Source: Thermoplasmata archaeon
GTDB taxonomy: Archaea; Thermoplasmatota; Thermoplasmata; Thermoplasmatales; Thermoplasmataceae
Direction: 5' to 3'
NCBI GenBank assembly: GCA_021799185.1
Contig: JAJZAW010000004.1
Location: forward strand, 1 to 33,224
DNA length: 33,224 nt
Shown here: in pieces, positions 9,501 to 18,002 of the stretch
Position numbering within the stretch: position 1 is the first letter of the stretch
How the letters are laid out: the number at the start of each line of letters is the position of its first letter
Translations under genes and position numbers: made by a program
Notes under the pieces: model-generated
Seen by the model: the letters and a program-made list of their open reading frames with translations, nothing else
Databases searched by the model: none
What the model was told of the DNA's origin: nothing

Positions 9501-9990
9501 TGCCTGCGCCAGTATATCCGGAATGGTATTCCCAGGTGAAGTTGTATGCGCTTGCAATCTGGGATGGAACAAAGGCGTATGGAATCACCAGATCTGGTGT
9601 AGCCTGGTATTCAATAGTGTAAGGCACTGAGGTTACAGAGCTGTTAATAGTGGCATACTGAATGCCATATTCTGTAACTGCGCTCTTCAGGATATCCGAA
9701 ACATAAGGCATCTGGGATGCAGTTGGATAAATATTTAAAAGACCTCCGGCGCGGTTAAAATTTACTCCGAGACTATCAAGTGCCGATGCAATTATGCTGG
9801 AATATATCCCACTGGCATAAGCTGTATAATACTGAGTGTTAGCGGTCTGGCTCTCCGTGTTCGTGGAAAGCCATGTATCAGCCTGCGATGTAAAATGTAT
9901 GGAATCAGTCTGCCACAGTGGAATAACTGCTGCCACGGGTGCAGCCATCAGCATCACCGCCAGTAGTGCGTAGAACTTGTTCGTAGGCAT
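6574..9990 (-). CDS. Secreted/membrane-anchored S53 family (sedolisin/kumamolisin-like) serine-carboxyl protease with long beta-rich C-terminal region
   Basis: N-terminal signal-like segment; catalytic E-x3-D (WALETATDVEWAHAMAPNA), oxyanion ATGDTGS and nucleophile GGTSIAAP; many N-x-S/T sequons; carboxypeptidase-regulatory/FN3-like C-terminal segments; terminal TM helix followed by RKRWKRKPEYP. Confidence 0.9.
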   Translation of the reverse strand: MPTNKFYALLAVMLMAAPVAAVIPLWQTDSIHFTSQADTWLSTNTESQTANTQYYTAYASGIYSSIIASALDSLGVNFNRAGGLLNIYPTASQMPYVSDILKSAVTEYGIQYATINSSVTSVPYTIEYQATPDLVIPYAFVPSQIASAYNFTWEYHSGYTGAGITIGIVDAYGDPNLAYDLKAFDELNGLPPANLSVSYPEGKPGNGTYNASWALETATDVEWAHAMAPNATILLYIVPSAITSILQWAVSDMVNSSSANIISLSWGNQEVLLPQNEVEVYSQIYREAYLKGITVVAATGDTGSYYYAPNGTGIPTVNFPSSDPYVTAVGGTSLILFDGKYTQTAWGGMYEGRSFGSGGGYSRFFSAPYWQSAPGFNGTSRGVPDVSLDANQYTGMIVVVRGKQYEAGGTSIAAPIWAAAIAIIDQATHRRIGFINPLLYQISRTPLYNSSFEQIKTGSNGAYNAGPGWNPVTGLGTPSVSGLVNATNKVTAGFGGQVLLQGNATYASTVYSDLGLSVNTSGLKSNGSVFYYVGLYNSPLNYIEFGINVSWGEADYMLRISQGGHVMEIPGTQIPDIHGPFHYISNLSLTYNGGWIAAASDGHDEINLNVPIFLNFSGNSTPVAGGVSIDSYDNLTNMGNFTFRNLTGVYNGAEMNSTGMYFQKFSGMGISSYSSLNATINSTVAHFSRYIQGNPAYSSISPSSPLISYTLNLGPPVSGSFRLSGYTGSVAWDVNGTRITGNTYTFPHSGFFNITASEPIGGNRLNETRVVYIPDVVMQNISVHSNIPGDLNPPASLVVDYFSGYKILNSSSIPVISGENNFSVSSIGFYPVSLTNRSSGNLTVQLSAIPVNVSVFVFQGNASVRIQNLTVRGNHGIFYRNIIPGLVWINATAPGFVQMNASTEIMPGTSYSTQISLRPVSSSMVLIHGLVSDSVYSFPVAGANISVSNQSYAYTNSTGHYRLYEDTGTLNISSSAYLYETQYKNLLLKFAPFELNFSMKPLGINISSMPLISITRYFPLFFFLGIVTWSGYGGNNFAEYQLYISQNPGFFNPRVFTFTSQSSSSTVISGIYPGHTYYATVVLRLSDGEVYQSSVVKITYSNAVYLGTNIAIVGGIAIYLAFMGAYLRKRWKRKPEYP

Positions 9991-10013
9991 CCGTCCTCTC
10001 TCAATGGTAAATC

Positions 10014-10023
10014 ATATTAATAT
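10014..10023. promoter_or_regulatory. Palindromic TATA element ATATTAATAT between divergent S53 protease and priS
   Basis: Perfect 10-nt palindrome; centre about 28 nt from the minus-strand ATG (9990) and about 24 nt from an in-frame TTG (10043) on the plus strand. Confidence 0.5.
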
Positions 10024-10042
10024 ATCATGGCATGGGCTGGTA

Positions 10043-11200
10043 TTGCCCGAAACAGATCCATCAGAAAATGTGCTGCGTGAATATTTTCGCGACTATTACA
10101 GAAACTGGAAAGCAGATCTTATAGACATAATATCTGCAAGGGAAATCGGCTTCATCCCTTTTTTCGGAACAATGGTAAGGCACAGGGCAGTGCTGAACCT
10201 AAGCTCACTTACTGACATGATGAAGCGTATTGTTCCCCGCCACACCTATTATTCCACCGCATATTACAGGAAACCTGAGGAAAAGATAATGAAGGACAAG
10301 GAATGGCTGGGTGCCGAGCTCATATTCGATCTGGACGCTGACCACATTACGGGTGCCGAAAAGATGAGCTACACAGAAATTTTATCTGAGGTGAAGAAGC
10401 ATACACATCGCCTTATTTTCAGATTCCTTATGGACGATCTGGGTTTTCAGGAAAAGGACCTCAAGATTTTCTTTTCCGGGGGAAGAGGATACCATGTCCA
10501 TGTTGTGGAGGATTCTATTTATCCTCTGGGCTCAGATTCCCGCCGGGAGATCGCGAATTACATAAGGGGCGAAGGCTTCAGCACATACGACATACGCAGG
10601 GCAATGCAGGAAGCATCAGCGGTAATGGGCGGGTGGAAATCAGACGTGGACAGACTCTTTGTCGAATTCATGGCTGGAGTGGCGGATGAATCCGACAACC
10701 AGTTGCTGTCAGGCATTCTAGGAAACAGGAGAAGTGCGGAAGCTTACATCAGAAATCTTTCAAAACAGATCAATGCAGGCAAATCTCTGAAGAAGCGTGA
10801 CCTGTTTGTGAAGCCGGGAAGCGAGAAATACAGGCATATGGACGCGAACGATGAAAAGATACTCACTCACATTATAAGTGAGGTCAGGGCCAGCAATGCT
10901 TGTGAAATAGACGAACCGGTAACAACTGACGTGCACAGGCTCATCAGGACACCAGGCAGCCTTCATGGCAAGACGGGTTTCGTCGTGAAGCATATACCCG
11001 TGGATGATTTCGATGGATTTGATCCTCTCCGCGATGCTGTATATTCAGGTTTCAACAGAAGATCAGCAAAGGTTGAGATTCTGCGTCCTCTCAGTATAAG
11101 CATCGGGGGTGAGAATTTCAATCTTGAACCGGGTCAGACTGAACTTCCGGGGGCTGCCGCTGTATTTGCTGTTGCATCACGGCTGGGTAAATTTTTATAA
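10043..11200 (+). CDS. priS: DNA primase small (catalytic) subunit PriS; start uncertain
   Basis: ENVLREYFRDYYRNW, IFDLDADHITG (metal-binding Asp-x-Asp), SGGRGYHVHV, RTPGSLHGKTGF. The track start at 9977 overlaps the divergent gene and lies upstream of the TATA; TTG 10043 fits leaderless spacing. Confidence 0.9.
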   Translation: MPETDPSENVLREYFRDYYRNWKADLIDIISAREIGFIPFFGTMVRHRAVLNLSSLTDMMKRIVPRHTYYSTAYYRKPEEKIMKDKEWLGAELIFDLDADHITGAEKMSYTEILSEVKKHTHRLIFRFLMDDLGFQEKDLKIFFSGGRGYHVHVVEDSIYPLGSDSRREIANYIRGEGFSTYDIRRAMQEASAVMGGWKSDVDRLFVEFMAGVADESDNQLLSGILGNRRSAEAYIRNLSKQINAGKSLKKRDLFVKPGSEKYRHMDANDEKILTHIISEVRASNACEIDEPVTTDVHRLIRTPGSLHGKTGFVVKHIPVDDFDGFDPLRDAVYSGFNRRSAKVEILRPLSISIGGENFNLEPGQTELPGAAAVFAVASRLGKFL

Positions 11201-11265
11201 TTATTAACTTAGAATAACTATCATAAACTTAATATATCGTGGAAACATAAACATATGGTGTCAAA

Positions 11266-11685
11266 ATGGAACTGAAAAACAGTAAGACGCTGGAAAATCT
11301 GAAAGCCGGTTTTGCCGGTGAGAGCCAGGCCAACAGGCGTTATCTATATTTCGCTCAGAAGGCTGATGAGGAAGGATACCAGGAAGTTGCATCAACATTC
11401 CGGTCCACAGCTGATGGAGAAACAGCGCATGCATTTGGTCATCTTAAATATCTTGCCCAGGTTGGAGATCCGGTGACAGGCGAGCCAATTGGAACAACTG
11501 AGCAGAACCTGAAATCTGCAATTGCTGGGGAAACATACGAGTACAGCCAGATGTACCCAGGGTTTGCCAAGGTTGCAAGGGATGAGCATTTCGACGACAT
11601 AGCGCACTGGTTTGAGATACTTTCAAAGGCGGAAAAATCCCACGCCAAGAAATACGAAGACACACTGGCCAAGCTACCCAAGTAA
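11266..11685 (+). CDS. Rubrerythrin (diiron domain only, sulerythrin-like, no rubredoxin domain)
   Basis: TLENLKAGFAGESQANRRYLYFAQKADEEG...ADGETAHAFGHL...GETYEYSQMYPGFAKVARDE...AEKSHAKKY; ends without a CxxC rubredoxin domain. Confidence 0.93.
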   Translation: MELKNSKTLENLKAGFAGESQANRRYLYFAQKADEEGYQEVASTFRSTADGETAHAFGHLKYLAQVGDPVTGEPIGTTEQNLKSAIAGETYEYSQMYPGFAKVARDEHFDDIAHWFEILSKAEKSHAKKYEDTLAKLPK

Positions 11686-11696
11686 GGTGGGTGGAT

Positions 11697-12269
11697 ATGC
11701 AGGCCATAAGATCGGAGGAAGTGATTCCTCCAGACAAATTCGAAAAGCAACGGGATGAAATCACAAAGAAGATCATAGAAATTAAAAAGACAAGAAGGGT
11801 GGAAACCAAGACCTTCAGCTTTCTCTTCGAATCACGGGATACTGTTATGAATCAGATCAACGAAATGGTTTTCATAGAGAAAGTTCGTGATCCAGAGGAA
11901 ATCAGAAGGCTCATAGAGGTATACAGCGATCTTCTTCCAGGGCCCGATACTTTCAGTGTATCCATGTTCATAGAGTTCAGAGATGAGAGGCAGATGGCTG
12001 CAGAAATGCCCAGGCTGACAGGCATTGAGAATACGGTTTATATTTCATTCGACGGGCATGAACTGAAGGCCACCCCTGAAGAGGGCCGTTCAACCGAAGT
12101 GCTTGAATCCACGCTCCAATACCTGAAGTTTCACTTCAACAGGGTTCTTGCAGAACAGTTCAGATCGGCAGAGAATGTCTATATCGAGACCAGGAAGCAG
12201 GGATACTCTGAAGCTGGCAAAATATCCGGACCTCTGCTGGAGCAACTGAAGAGTGAACTTACAGTTTAA
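11697..12269 (+). CDS. DUF3501 family protein
   Basis: KKIIEIKKTRRVETKTFSFLFESRDTVMNQINEMVFIEKVRDPEEIRRLIEVYSDLLPGPDTFSVSMFIEFRDE matches the DUF3501 pattern; lies 11 nt after rubrerythrin; GGTGG SD before ATG 11697. Confidence 0.8.
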   Translation: MQAIRSEEVIPPDKFEKQRDEITKKIIEIKKTRRVETKTFSFLFESRDTVMNQINEMVFIEKVRDPEEIRRLIEVYSDLLPGPDTFSVSMFIEFRDERQMAAEMPRLTGIENTVYISFDGHELKATPEEGRSTEVLESTLQYLKFHFNRVLAEQFRSAENVYIETRKQGYSEAGKISGPLLEQLKSELTV

Positions 12270-12328
12270 TGTAACTTAAACGCTCTTCACAACAGACAAT
12301 TTATTATTTTTATACCCATATCAGGGGC

Positions 12329-13471
12329 ATGATAGAAGCCACCATAACGCAGGACGAAAAGGAAGTTCTGAAGTATGTAAGGCAATTTGCCCAGAAAGAG
12401 GTCAAGCCACTTGCGAGGCAGATAGACCAGAGCAGATCTGTGCCTCAGAAAATAATAGATAGAATGAATGAGCTTGGCCTCTTTTCAAGCTACATACCTA
12501 AGGAATACGGGGGAGCAGGCCTGAGTTTCAGTTTTCTTGTGAGGGTCATCGAGGAGCTCTCAATGGCGTGTCCAAGCACAGCGCTTGTTCTGGACGGTGC
12601 CCTGACACTGTTTGCCGATCCACTGATCATGTTCGGGAGCGATGACCTTAAGAAGCGATATCTTACAAGGGTATCGGCAGGTGCTGTGGGCGGCCTGGCA
12701 CTGACGGAAGCAAATGCCGGTAGCGATGCTGCTGCGATTAAAACATCAGCGGTCAGGAAGGGAAAAGGATACGTAATAAATGGGAGCAAGATATTCATTT
12801 CAAACGGACGGATCGCAAAGTTCTTCGTTGTGGATGCAGTGACAGACCCTTCCAAGGGCCACAGGGGAATAACAACATTTGTTGTCGATGCCGATTCACC
12901 CGGATTCAGGGTGAGCAGGGACATTGAAAAGCTGGGCATACGTGGCAGCAGTACTGTTGAACTAGAGTTTCAGGACGTATTTGTTCCGGATGAAAATGTA
13001 GTTGGTGAGGTAAATAAAGGATTCAAGGTTGTAATGGAGACTCTTGACTCAGGGCGCATTGGTATAGCGGCTCAGGCGCTGGGGATAGCTCAGGCTGCAC
13101 TTGACGAGGCAGTTGACTACGTCAGGCAGAGAAAACAGTTTGGCCAGGCAATAGGTGACTTCCAGGGAATACAGTTCATGCTTGCTGACATGTCCACCAG
13201 GCTCGATGCAGCCAGGCTTCTCACGTACAAAGCGGCTGAAATGTGGGATCGGCATGAGAACGCAGTAAGGATATCATCACAGGCCAAGCTATTCGCGTCC
13301 GATGCGGCAATGAGCATCACAACCGACTGCCTCCAGCTTTTTGGCGGGTATGGATATACCACGGATCTTGACGCAGAACGCCACATGAGGGATGCGAAGA
13401 TCACTCAGATATATGAGGGAACAAATCAGATTCAGAGGGTTATAATAGCAAGAGACCTTCTAAGACAGTAA
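12329..13471 (+). CDS. Acyl-CoA dehydrogenase
   Basis: LTEANAGSDAAAIKTSAVRKGKGYVINGSKIFISNG, RKQFGQAIGDFQGIQFMLADM, LFGGYGYTTDLDAERHMRDAKITQIYEGTNQIQR (catalytic Glu in YEGT). Confidence 0.95.
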   Translation: MIEATITQDEKEVLKYVRQFAQKEVKPLARQIDQSRSVPQKIIDRMNELGLFSSYIPKEYGGAGLSFSFLVRVIEELSMACPSTALVLDGALTLFADPLIMFGSDDLKKRYLTRVSAGAVGGLALTEANAGSDAAAIKTSAVRKGKGYVINGSKIFISNGRIAKFFVVDAVTDPSKGHRGITTFVVDADSPGFRVSRDIEKLGIRGSSTVELEFQDVFVPDENVVGEVNKGFKVVMETLDSGRIGIAAQALGIAQAALDEAVDYVRQRKQFGQAIGDFQGIQFMLADMSTRLDAARLLTYKAAEMWDRHENAVRISSQAKLFASDAAMSITTDCLQLFGGYGYTTDLDAERHMRDAKITQIYEGTNQIQRVIIARDLLRQ

Positions 13472-14296
13472 ATGATCTGGCTGGGCTGTTCAGGCTGGGC
13501 ATACACTGACTGGAACGGTGTGTTCTACCCGCGGGGCATGTCTGGCAGCCTCAGTTATTACGGGAAATTTTTCAATTCAGTTGAGGTGAATGTAACATTT
13601 TACAGGCCAGTTGCTGCCGATGCCATCGCACACTGGATAAATGCGGCAATGAAAATGCCCAGATTCAGATTTTCAGTGAAGGCCCCCCGTATCATAACAC
13701 ATGATCTTGTAATGCGCGATGTTAAATCTGCAGTTGAAGAAATGGAGAAATTTTCAGAAAGCACCCTGCGGCCACTTTCAGAAGCTCATCTTTCCGGCGC
13801 TCTGCTGGTTCAGCTGCCTCCATCCTTCAGGGAATCGCATGCGGGGAACCTTGATATGCTCGTATCATCTGTTGACATTCATGGATTCAGGGGCGTACTG
13901 GAATTACGAAATGGTTCACCAACAGAAAGTCCTGTCGTCATGAAGATAGTCAGGAATGCAGGATATGTGCCTGCAAATATAGATAGCCCCGCATCGAAAC
14001 TGGATAATTTCATGGATTACGGTCACGGCTTTTCCTACTTCAGATTCCACGGACGGAATGCTGCTTCCTGGTTTTCCACTGATCAGGGACCTTCTGCCAG
14101 ATACGTGTACAGGTACAGCCTGGATGAGCTTCGTGATCTTTCCAGGTATGTAAAGAAGAGCGTGGAAGCTGGGGACGAGGTCTTTGTGTATTTCAACAAT
14201 CATCCAGCAGGCAATGCGCCTAAGAATGCAAGGGACTTCGCAGGAATCATTGGACTAGAAACAGCGGGTTACCAGACGCGCCTTTTTGACGCCTAG
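13472..14296 (+). CDS. DUF72 family protein (TIM-barrel, YecE-like)
   Basis: IWLGCSGWAYTDWNGVFYPRG...YGKFFNSVEVNVTFYRP...FSVKAPRIITHD...VYFNNHPAGNAPKNA; begins immediately after the ACAD stop. Confidence 0.9.
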   Translation: MIWLGCSGWAYTDWNGVFYPRGMSGSLSYYGKFFNSVEVNVTFYRPVAADAIAHWINAAMKMPRFRFSVKAPRIITHDLVMRDVKSAVEEMEKFSESTLRPLSEAHLSGALLVQLPPSFRESHAGNLDMLVSSVDIHGFRGVLELRNGSPTESPVVMKIVRNAGYVPANIDSPASKLDNFMDYGHGFSYFRFHGRNAASWFSTDQGPSARYVYRYSLDELRDLSRYVKKSVEAGDEVFVYFNNHPAGNAPKNARDFAGIIGLETAGYQTRLFDA

Positions 14297-14378
14297 AAAA
14301 GTCCGCAACATAGATCCCGTGATAAGTGTTTCGAACCCGAGAATTCATGGAAATATGAGCAATGGCGTATCATAAGAA

Positions 14379-14391
14379 TTAAAAGTTTTAA
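14379..14391 (+). promoter_or_regulatory. Putative TATA element TTAAAAGTTTTAA upstream of gatD
   Basis: AT-rich odd palindrome about 40 nt before the gatD TTG start; GGGGGATA SD-like sequence follows at 14412-14419. Confidence 0.45.
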
Positions 14392-14427
14392 GCACAGTAC
14401 AGCATACTCAGCGGGGGATACAGCACT

Positions 14428-15666
14428 TTGAAGAATCTCGCTGAGGGAGCAATTTTAAGGTTCAAATACAAACAGACACAGTTTGACGGAATTGTCATAA
14501 GTTCCGCCAACGGCACAGTAAATGTGAAACTCAACAGTGGCTATAACATTACAATCCCTGTGGATTCAATGGATGATGTGGAATTGAGGGGCACACGGAA
14601 GATAGCTGCCACAGAATTCAGACAGGAGAGTGCACATGGTGGCAAAGGAGTTGGCCTTCTTGCAACAGGTGGCACAATTGCCAGCAGGGTTGACTATGTG
14701 ACAGGAGCTGTGAAACCTGTTCTGGACCCTGCATTTCTGGAAGACAGTGTGTCCAATATCCGGAATTTTTCACTGGACATGGATCTAATGGAGCCAGTGC
14801 TGAGCGAAAATATCGCACCGGCAGACTGGGTTGAGATTGCACATAGGGTAATGAGGCTTCTTGAGAAAAACCAGCGCTGTATAGTTCTCCATGGCACTGA
14901 CACAATGTCCTATACTGCTTCAGCACTGTCCTTCATGTTTGATGAGCTGACGGGGCCAATTCTCTTTGTCGGTTCTCAGAGAAGCTCAGACAGGCCAAGC
15001 AGCGATGCATTTCTCAATCTTGAAGCCAGCCTGGAATTCTCTGGGATATCCATGGGAGAAGTGGGCATAGTGATGCACAGGAATATATCTGATCATGAAG
15101 CAGCACTGCACCGCGCAGTGAGGTCAAGGAAAATGCATACCTCGAGAAGAGATGCTTTCCGCACCCTGGGAGGGTTGCCAATGGCAGTATATTCATCTGG
15201 GACAGTGAGTTTCAACGAAGCCCCAAGGCCAGCATCAGATAGAATTCTACTGAAGGACAGACTTGAACATAAGGTTTCAATGGTGTATTTCCACCCATCT
15301 CTTGAGGCGGATGATCTGGAGCAGATACTCCATGGCAGGCGTGCAGCAATAATACTGGGGACAGGGCTTGGCCATGTGGGAAGCAGGCTATACGGTACAA
15401 TAAAAGATGCTGTGAAAAGCGGTGTTAAGATAATAATGACGTCACAGTGCATAAACGGAATGGTTGACATGAATGTCTACTCCACTGGAAGGGAACTCCA
15501 GTCCATAGGGGTAATTCCTGCCGGTTCAATGCTTCCCGAGGTAGCCCTGGTGAAGAGCATGTATCTGTTGGGTAATTATCCTGAGAGCGATTTTAAGGAA
15601 CTGTTCCTTCATGACATGCGGGGAGAGTTTAATCTGAGGGATAGATTGGGAGGTGATCCCCTCTGA
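14428..15666 (+). CDS. gatD: Glutamyl-tRNA(Gln) amidotransferase subunit D (asparaginase-like)
   Basis: GVGLLATGGTIASRVDYVTGAV, IVLHGTDTMSYTASALSF, GSQRSSDRPSSDAF, MTSQCINGMVDMNVYSTGRELQ; TTG start; followed by gatE. Confidence 0.94.
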   Translation: MKNLAEGAILRFKYKQTQFDGIVISSANGTVNVKLNSGYNITIPVDSMDDVELRGTRKIAATEFRQESAHGGKGVGLLATGGTIASRVDYVTGAVKPVLDPAFLEDSVSNIRNFSLDMDLMEPVLSENIAPADWVEIAHRVMRLLEKNQRCIVLHGTDTMSYTASALSFMFDELTGPILFVGSQRSSDRPSSDAFLNLEASLEFSGISMGEVGIVMHRNISDHEAALHRAVRSRKMHTSRRDAFRTLGGLPMAVYSSGTVSFNEAPRPASDRILLKDRLEHKVSMVYFHPSLEADDLEQILHGRRAAIILGTGLGHVGSRLYGTIKDAVKSGVKIIMTSQCINGMVDMNVYSTGRELQSIGVIPAGSMLPEVALVKSMYLLGNYPESDFKELFLHDMRGEFNLRDRLGGDPL

Positions 15667-17468
15667 CTTCACAGGCAAAGATCGGTCTGGAAATCCATGT
15701 ACAACTGGGTGGCAGGAAACTTTTCTGCGCGTGCCCCACCGAAAGTGATGGCACAAAATACGGCTCAATTTACAGAAAACTTTCTCTTTCCACCGGTGAA
15801 ATGGGAAATTATGATCCGGCCGCCGTATATGAAAAAGGCCGCAGCAGGGTATTTGCTTATGAAATTTCTGACAACAGCTGCCTGGTTGAGTATGATGAGG
15901 AGCCTCCACACGATGTCAATAATGAAGCCCTGTTGAAGGGTCTGGCAGTTTCAACGGCACTCAATTGCAGGACAGTTGACGCGCTGGAGTACATGAGAAA
16001 GATAGTGGTCGACGGTTCAAATACATCAGGCTTTCAGAGGACCGCCATAATATCTTTTGGCGGCTGGGTAGATACATCCCGGGGGCGGGTACGGATAAGT
16101 ACCGTATGCCTTGAGGAAGATTCTGCAAGGAAGATTTCAGATGAATCTGCCGAGGTAACATACTCGCTTGACAGGCTGGGAATACCATTGCTGGAGATTG
16201 CCACCGAACCGGATATTGTGGATGGAGAACATGCCGTAGAGGTAGCAAGGCAGATCGGTGACATAATCCTGCTCTCAGGGTGGTCCCGCAGGGCCTCTGA
16301 GTCCATAAGGCAGGACGTTAACTTCTCAATGGGCCACGGCCGTGTTGAAATAAAGGGAGTACCGAAGCTTTCGGCTATCAGGGACTGCCTTTCCTATGAG
16401 AAGGACAGGCAATCTTCATTGATTGAGATATCTGAAAAGCTGGGCGAGGCTTGGAAAAATGGAATAAAGTTCACGGATGTTACGGAATTATTCGCCGCAA
16501 CAGGCTCCAAGGTAATAAGAAGATCTATTGAGGCAGGAATGAGGGTTTATGCTTCCCTGCTTCCTGGTCTTAGTGGGTATCTCAAGAATGGCCCGTACAG
16601 GCTTGGCAGAGAACTGGCCGATGTGGCAAAGCTTTACGGATCAGGGGGAATCATGCACTCAGACGAACTTCCTGGTTATGGCGTTAAGGATGAGCTTGAA
16701 CCCCTGAAAAATATTTTGAAGCCAGGATCTGATGATGGGTTTTTTATCATAGTCTCTGACGAATCGCACATCGGGATCATAGGCCGCGAAATGAATTCCC
16801 GGCTTTCAAAAATTCTTAGGCTTGATTTTTCTGAGACAAGATACGCTGACGCCATGGGAGAGACACATTACCTCAGGCCCCTACCTGGTGGCGAACGCAT
16901 GTATCCTGAAACAGATATCCCAATTTATGAAATAACGAGTGAAATGATCGCCATGGCCCGAGAAATTGTTCCAAAGACCAGAGAAGAGCTAACTGCTGAA
17001 TTATCAGGAAAATATGGGATTTCAAAACAGGAAGCCATGTCAATATTAGTGAACAATCTCGCAGGGTTTATGGACGAAATGGCATCCGTAACTGGCAATG
17101 GAAAACTTGCCTCGCGTTTGCTGCTTCAGGTCATACCAGATCTTGAGAAGAAGGCGTCTGTGGAGATCAGCATGGAAGACGTGAAGAAATTGTTCAATGC
17201 ACTTGCTAAACGGAGTGCAGTCAAGGAGGAATATGAAAGGGCTCTGGAGCTTCTTATCCTTCACTCCATGCCTGTTGATTCAATAATTGTTTCCCCCGAA
17301 ATGAAGCATGTAGAAGTTGATGAACTGCGCAAAGCAATTGTTGCCCTATTTGAAGAAGGCGTCAGCGATAAAAATCTTATCCCCCGTCTCAGGGCATCCG
17401 TAAAGGGGATTTTCGATCCATCTACCGCTTTCAAGATATTCAGGGATATTTCAGGGAAGCAAAATTAA
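15663..17468 (+). CDS. gatE: Glutamyl-tRNA(Gln) amidotransferase subunit E; apparent CTG start, track start 15801 is too late
   Basis: In-frame translation upstream of 15801 is TSQAKIGLEIHVQLGGRKLFCACPTESDGTKYGSIYRKLSLSTGEMGNYDPAAVYEKGRSRVFAYE, the conserved GatB/GatE N-terminus. An in-frame TGA at 15654 leaves CTG 15663 as the only usual near-cognate start; GGGAGGTGAT SD at 15648-15657. Confidence 0.88.
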   Translation: MTSQAKIGLEIHVQLGGRKLFCACPTESDGTKYGSIYRKLSLSTGEMGNYDPAAVYEKGRSRVFAYEISDNSCLVEYDEEPPHDVNNEALLKGLAVSTALNCRTVDALEYMRKIVVDGSNTSGFQRTAIISFGGWVDTSRGRVRISTVCLEEDSARKISDESAEVTYSLDRLGIPLLEIATEPDIVDGEHAVEVARQIGDIILLSGWSRRASESIRQDVNFSMGHGRVEIKGVPKLSAIRDCLSYEKDRQSSLIEISEKLGEAWKNGIKFTDVTELFAATGSKVIRRSIEAGMRVYASLLPGLSGYLKNGPYRLGRELADVAKLYGSGGIMHSDELPGYGVKDELEPLKNILKPGSDDGFFIIVSDESHIGIIGREMNSRLSKILRLDFSETRYADAMGETHYLRPLPGGERMYPETDIPIYEITSEMIAMAREIVPKTREELTAELSGKYGISKQEAMSILVNNLAGFMDEMASVTGNGKLASRLLLQVIPDLEKKASVEISMEDVKKLFNALAKRSAVKEEYERALELLILHSMPVDSIIVSPEMKHVEVDELRKAIVALFEEGVSDKNLIPRLRASVKGIFDPSTAFKIFRDISGKQN

Positions 17469-17543
17469 ATATAAAAATTAAAATATTGACTGTACACCTT
17501 GCAAAATAAGCCGAAATCCGATCTGCTAAACAATTCTTAAATA

Positions 17544-18002
17544 ATGTCTAACGATACTCAGTGGATGTTGGACGGATACATCCCATTACTAATCACCCTG
17601 GTGCTAATGGTTCTCGGGATGCTTGGACTGTTTATGCTTCTTCCCACTCTGGGGGAGAGCCGGTACAGGCCGAATAAAAAGTTTAGCATGAAACCGGATG
17701 ATATTGTTCAGAATCTTGTTCTGGAGCGTTCACCCCCTGCAAAGGACGGGGCGTACCTCGAACCATACGAAACAGGGGAGGTTGCCAGGGGAGAAATTGG
17801 GAAGTTCGTTACTGTCCAGTATTATGTCATAATGCTCCTTTTCATACTTTTTGATGTTGATATGGTTCTTCTTTTCCCGTGGGCATTCGATTTCAAGGTG
17901 CTTGGAATAGTTCCTTTCCTTGAGACAATACTGTTCCTGGCAATGCCGCTGTTTGTGGTTTACTACGCGTTCAGAGAAGGATATATGAGGTGGCAAAAGT
18001 GA
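17544..18002 (+). CDS. nuoA: NADH-quinone oxidoreductase-like subunit A
   Basis: [41 protein letters not shown]; first gene of a complex-I cluster. Confidence 0.93.
   Translation: MSNDTQWMLDGYIPLLITLVLMVLGMLGLFMLLPTLGESRYRPNKKFSMKPDDIVQNLVLERSPPAKDGAYLEPYETGEVARGEIGKFVTVQYYVIMLLFILFDVDMVLLFPWAFDFKVLGIVPFLETILFLAMPLFVVYYAFREGYMRWQK

Noticed and set aside
11210-11230. TTATT-N7-AATAA inverted repeat upstream of rubrerythrin
   Set aside because: Short AT-only arms in AT-rich promoter DNA are expected by chance; not strong enough to call an operator.
14315-14345. TTTCGAACCCGAGAATTC resembling a tRNA T-loop
   Set aside because: No matching A-box, acceptor stem or anticodon arm could be built around it; treated as chance similarity.
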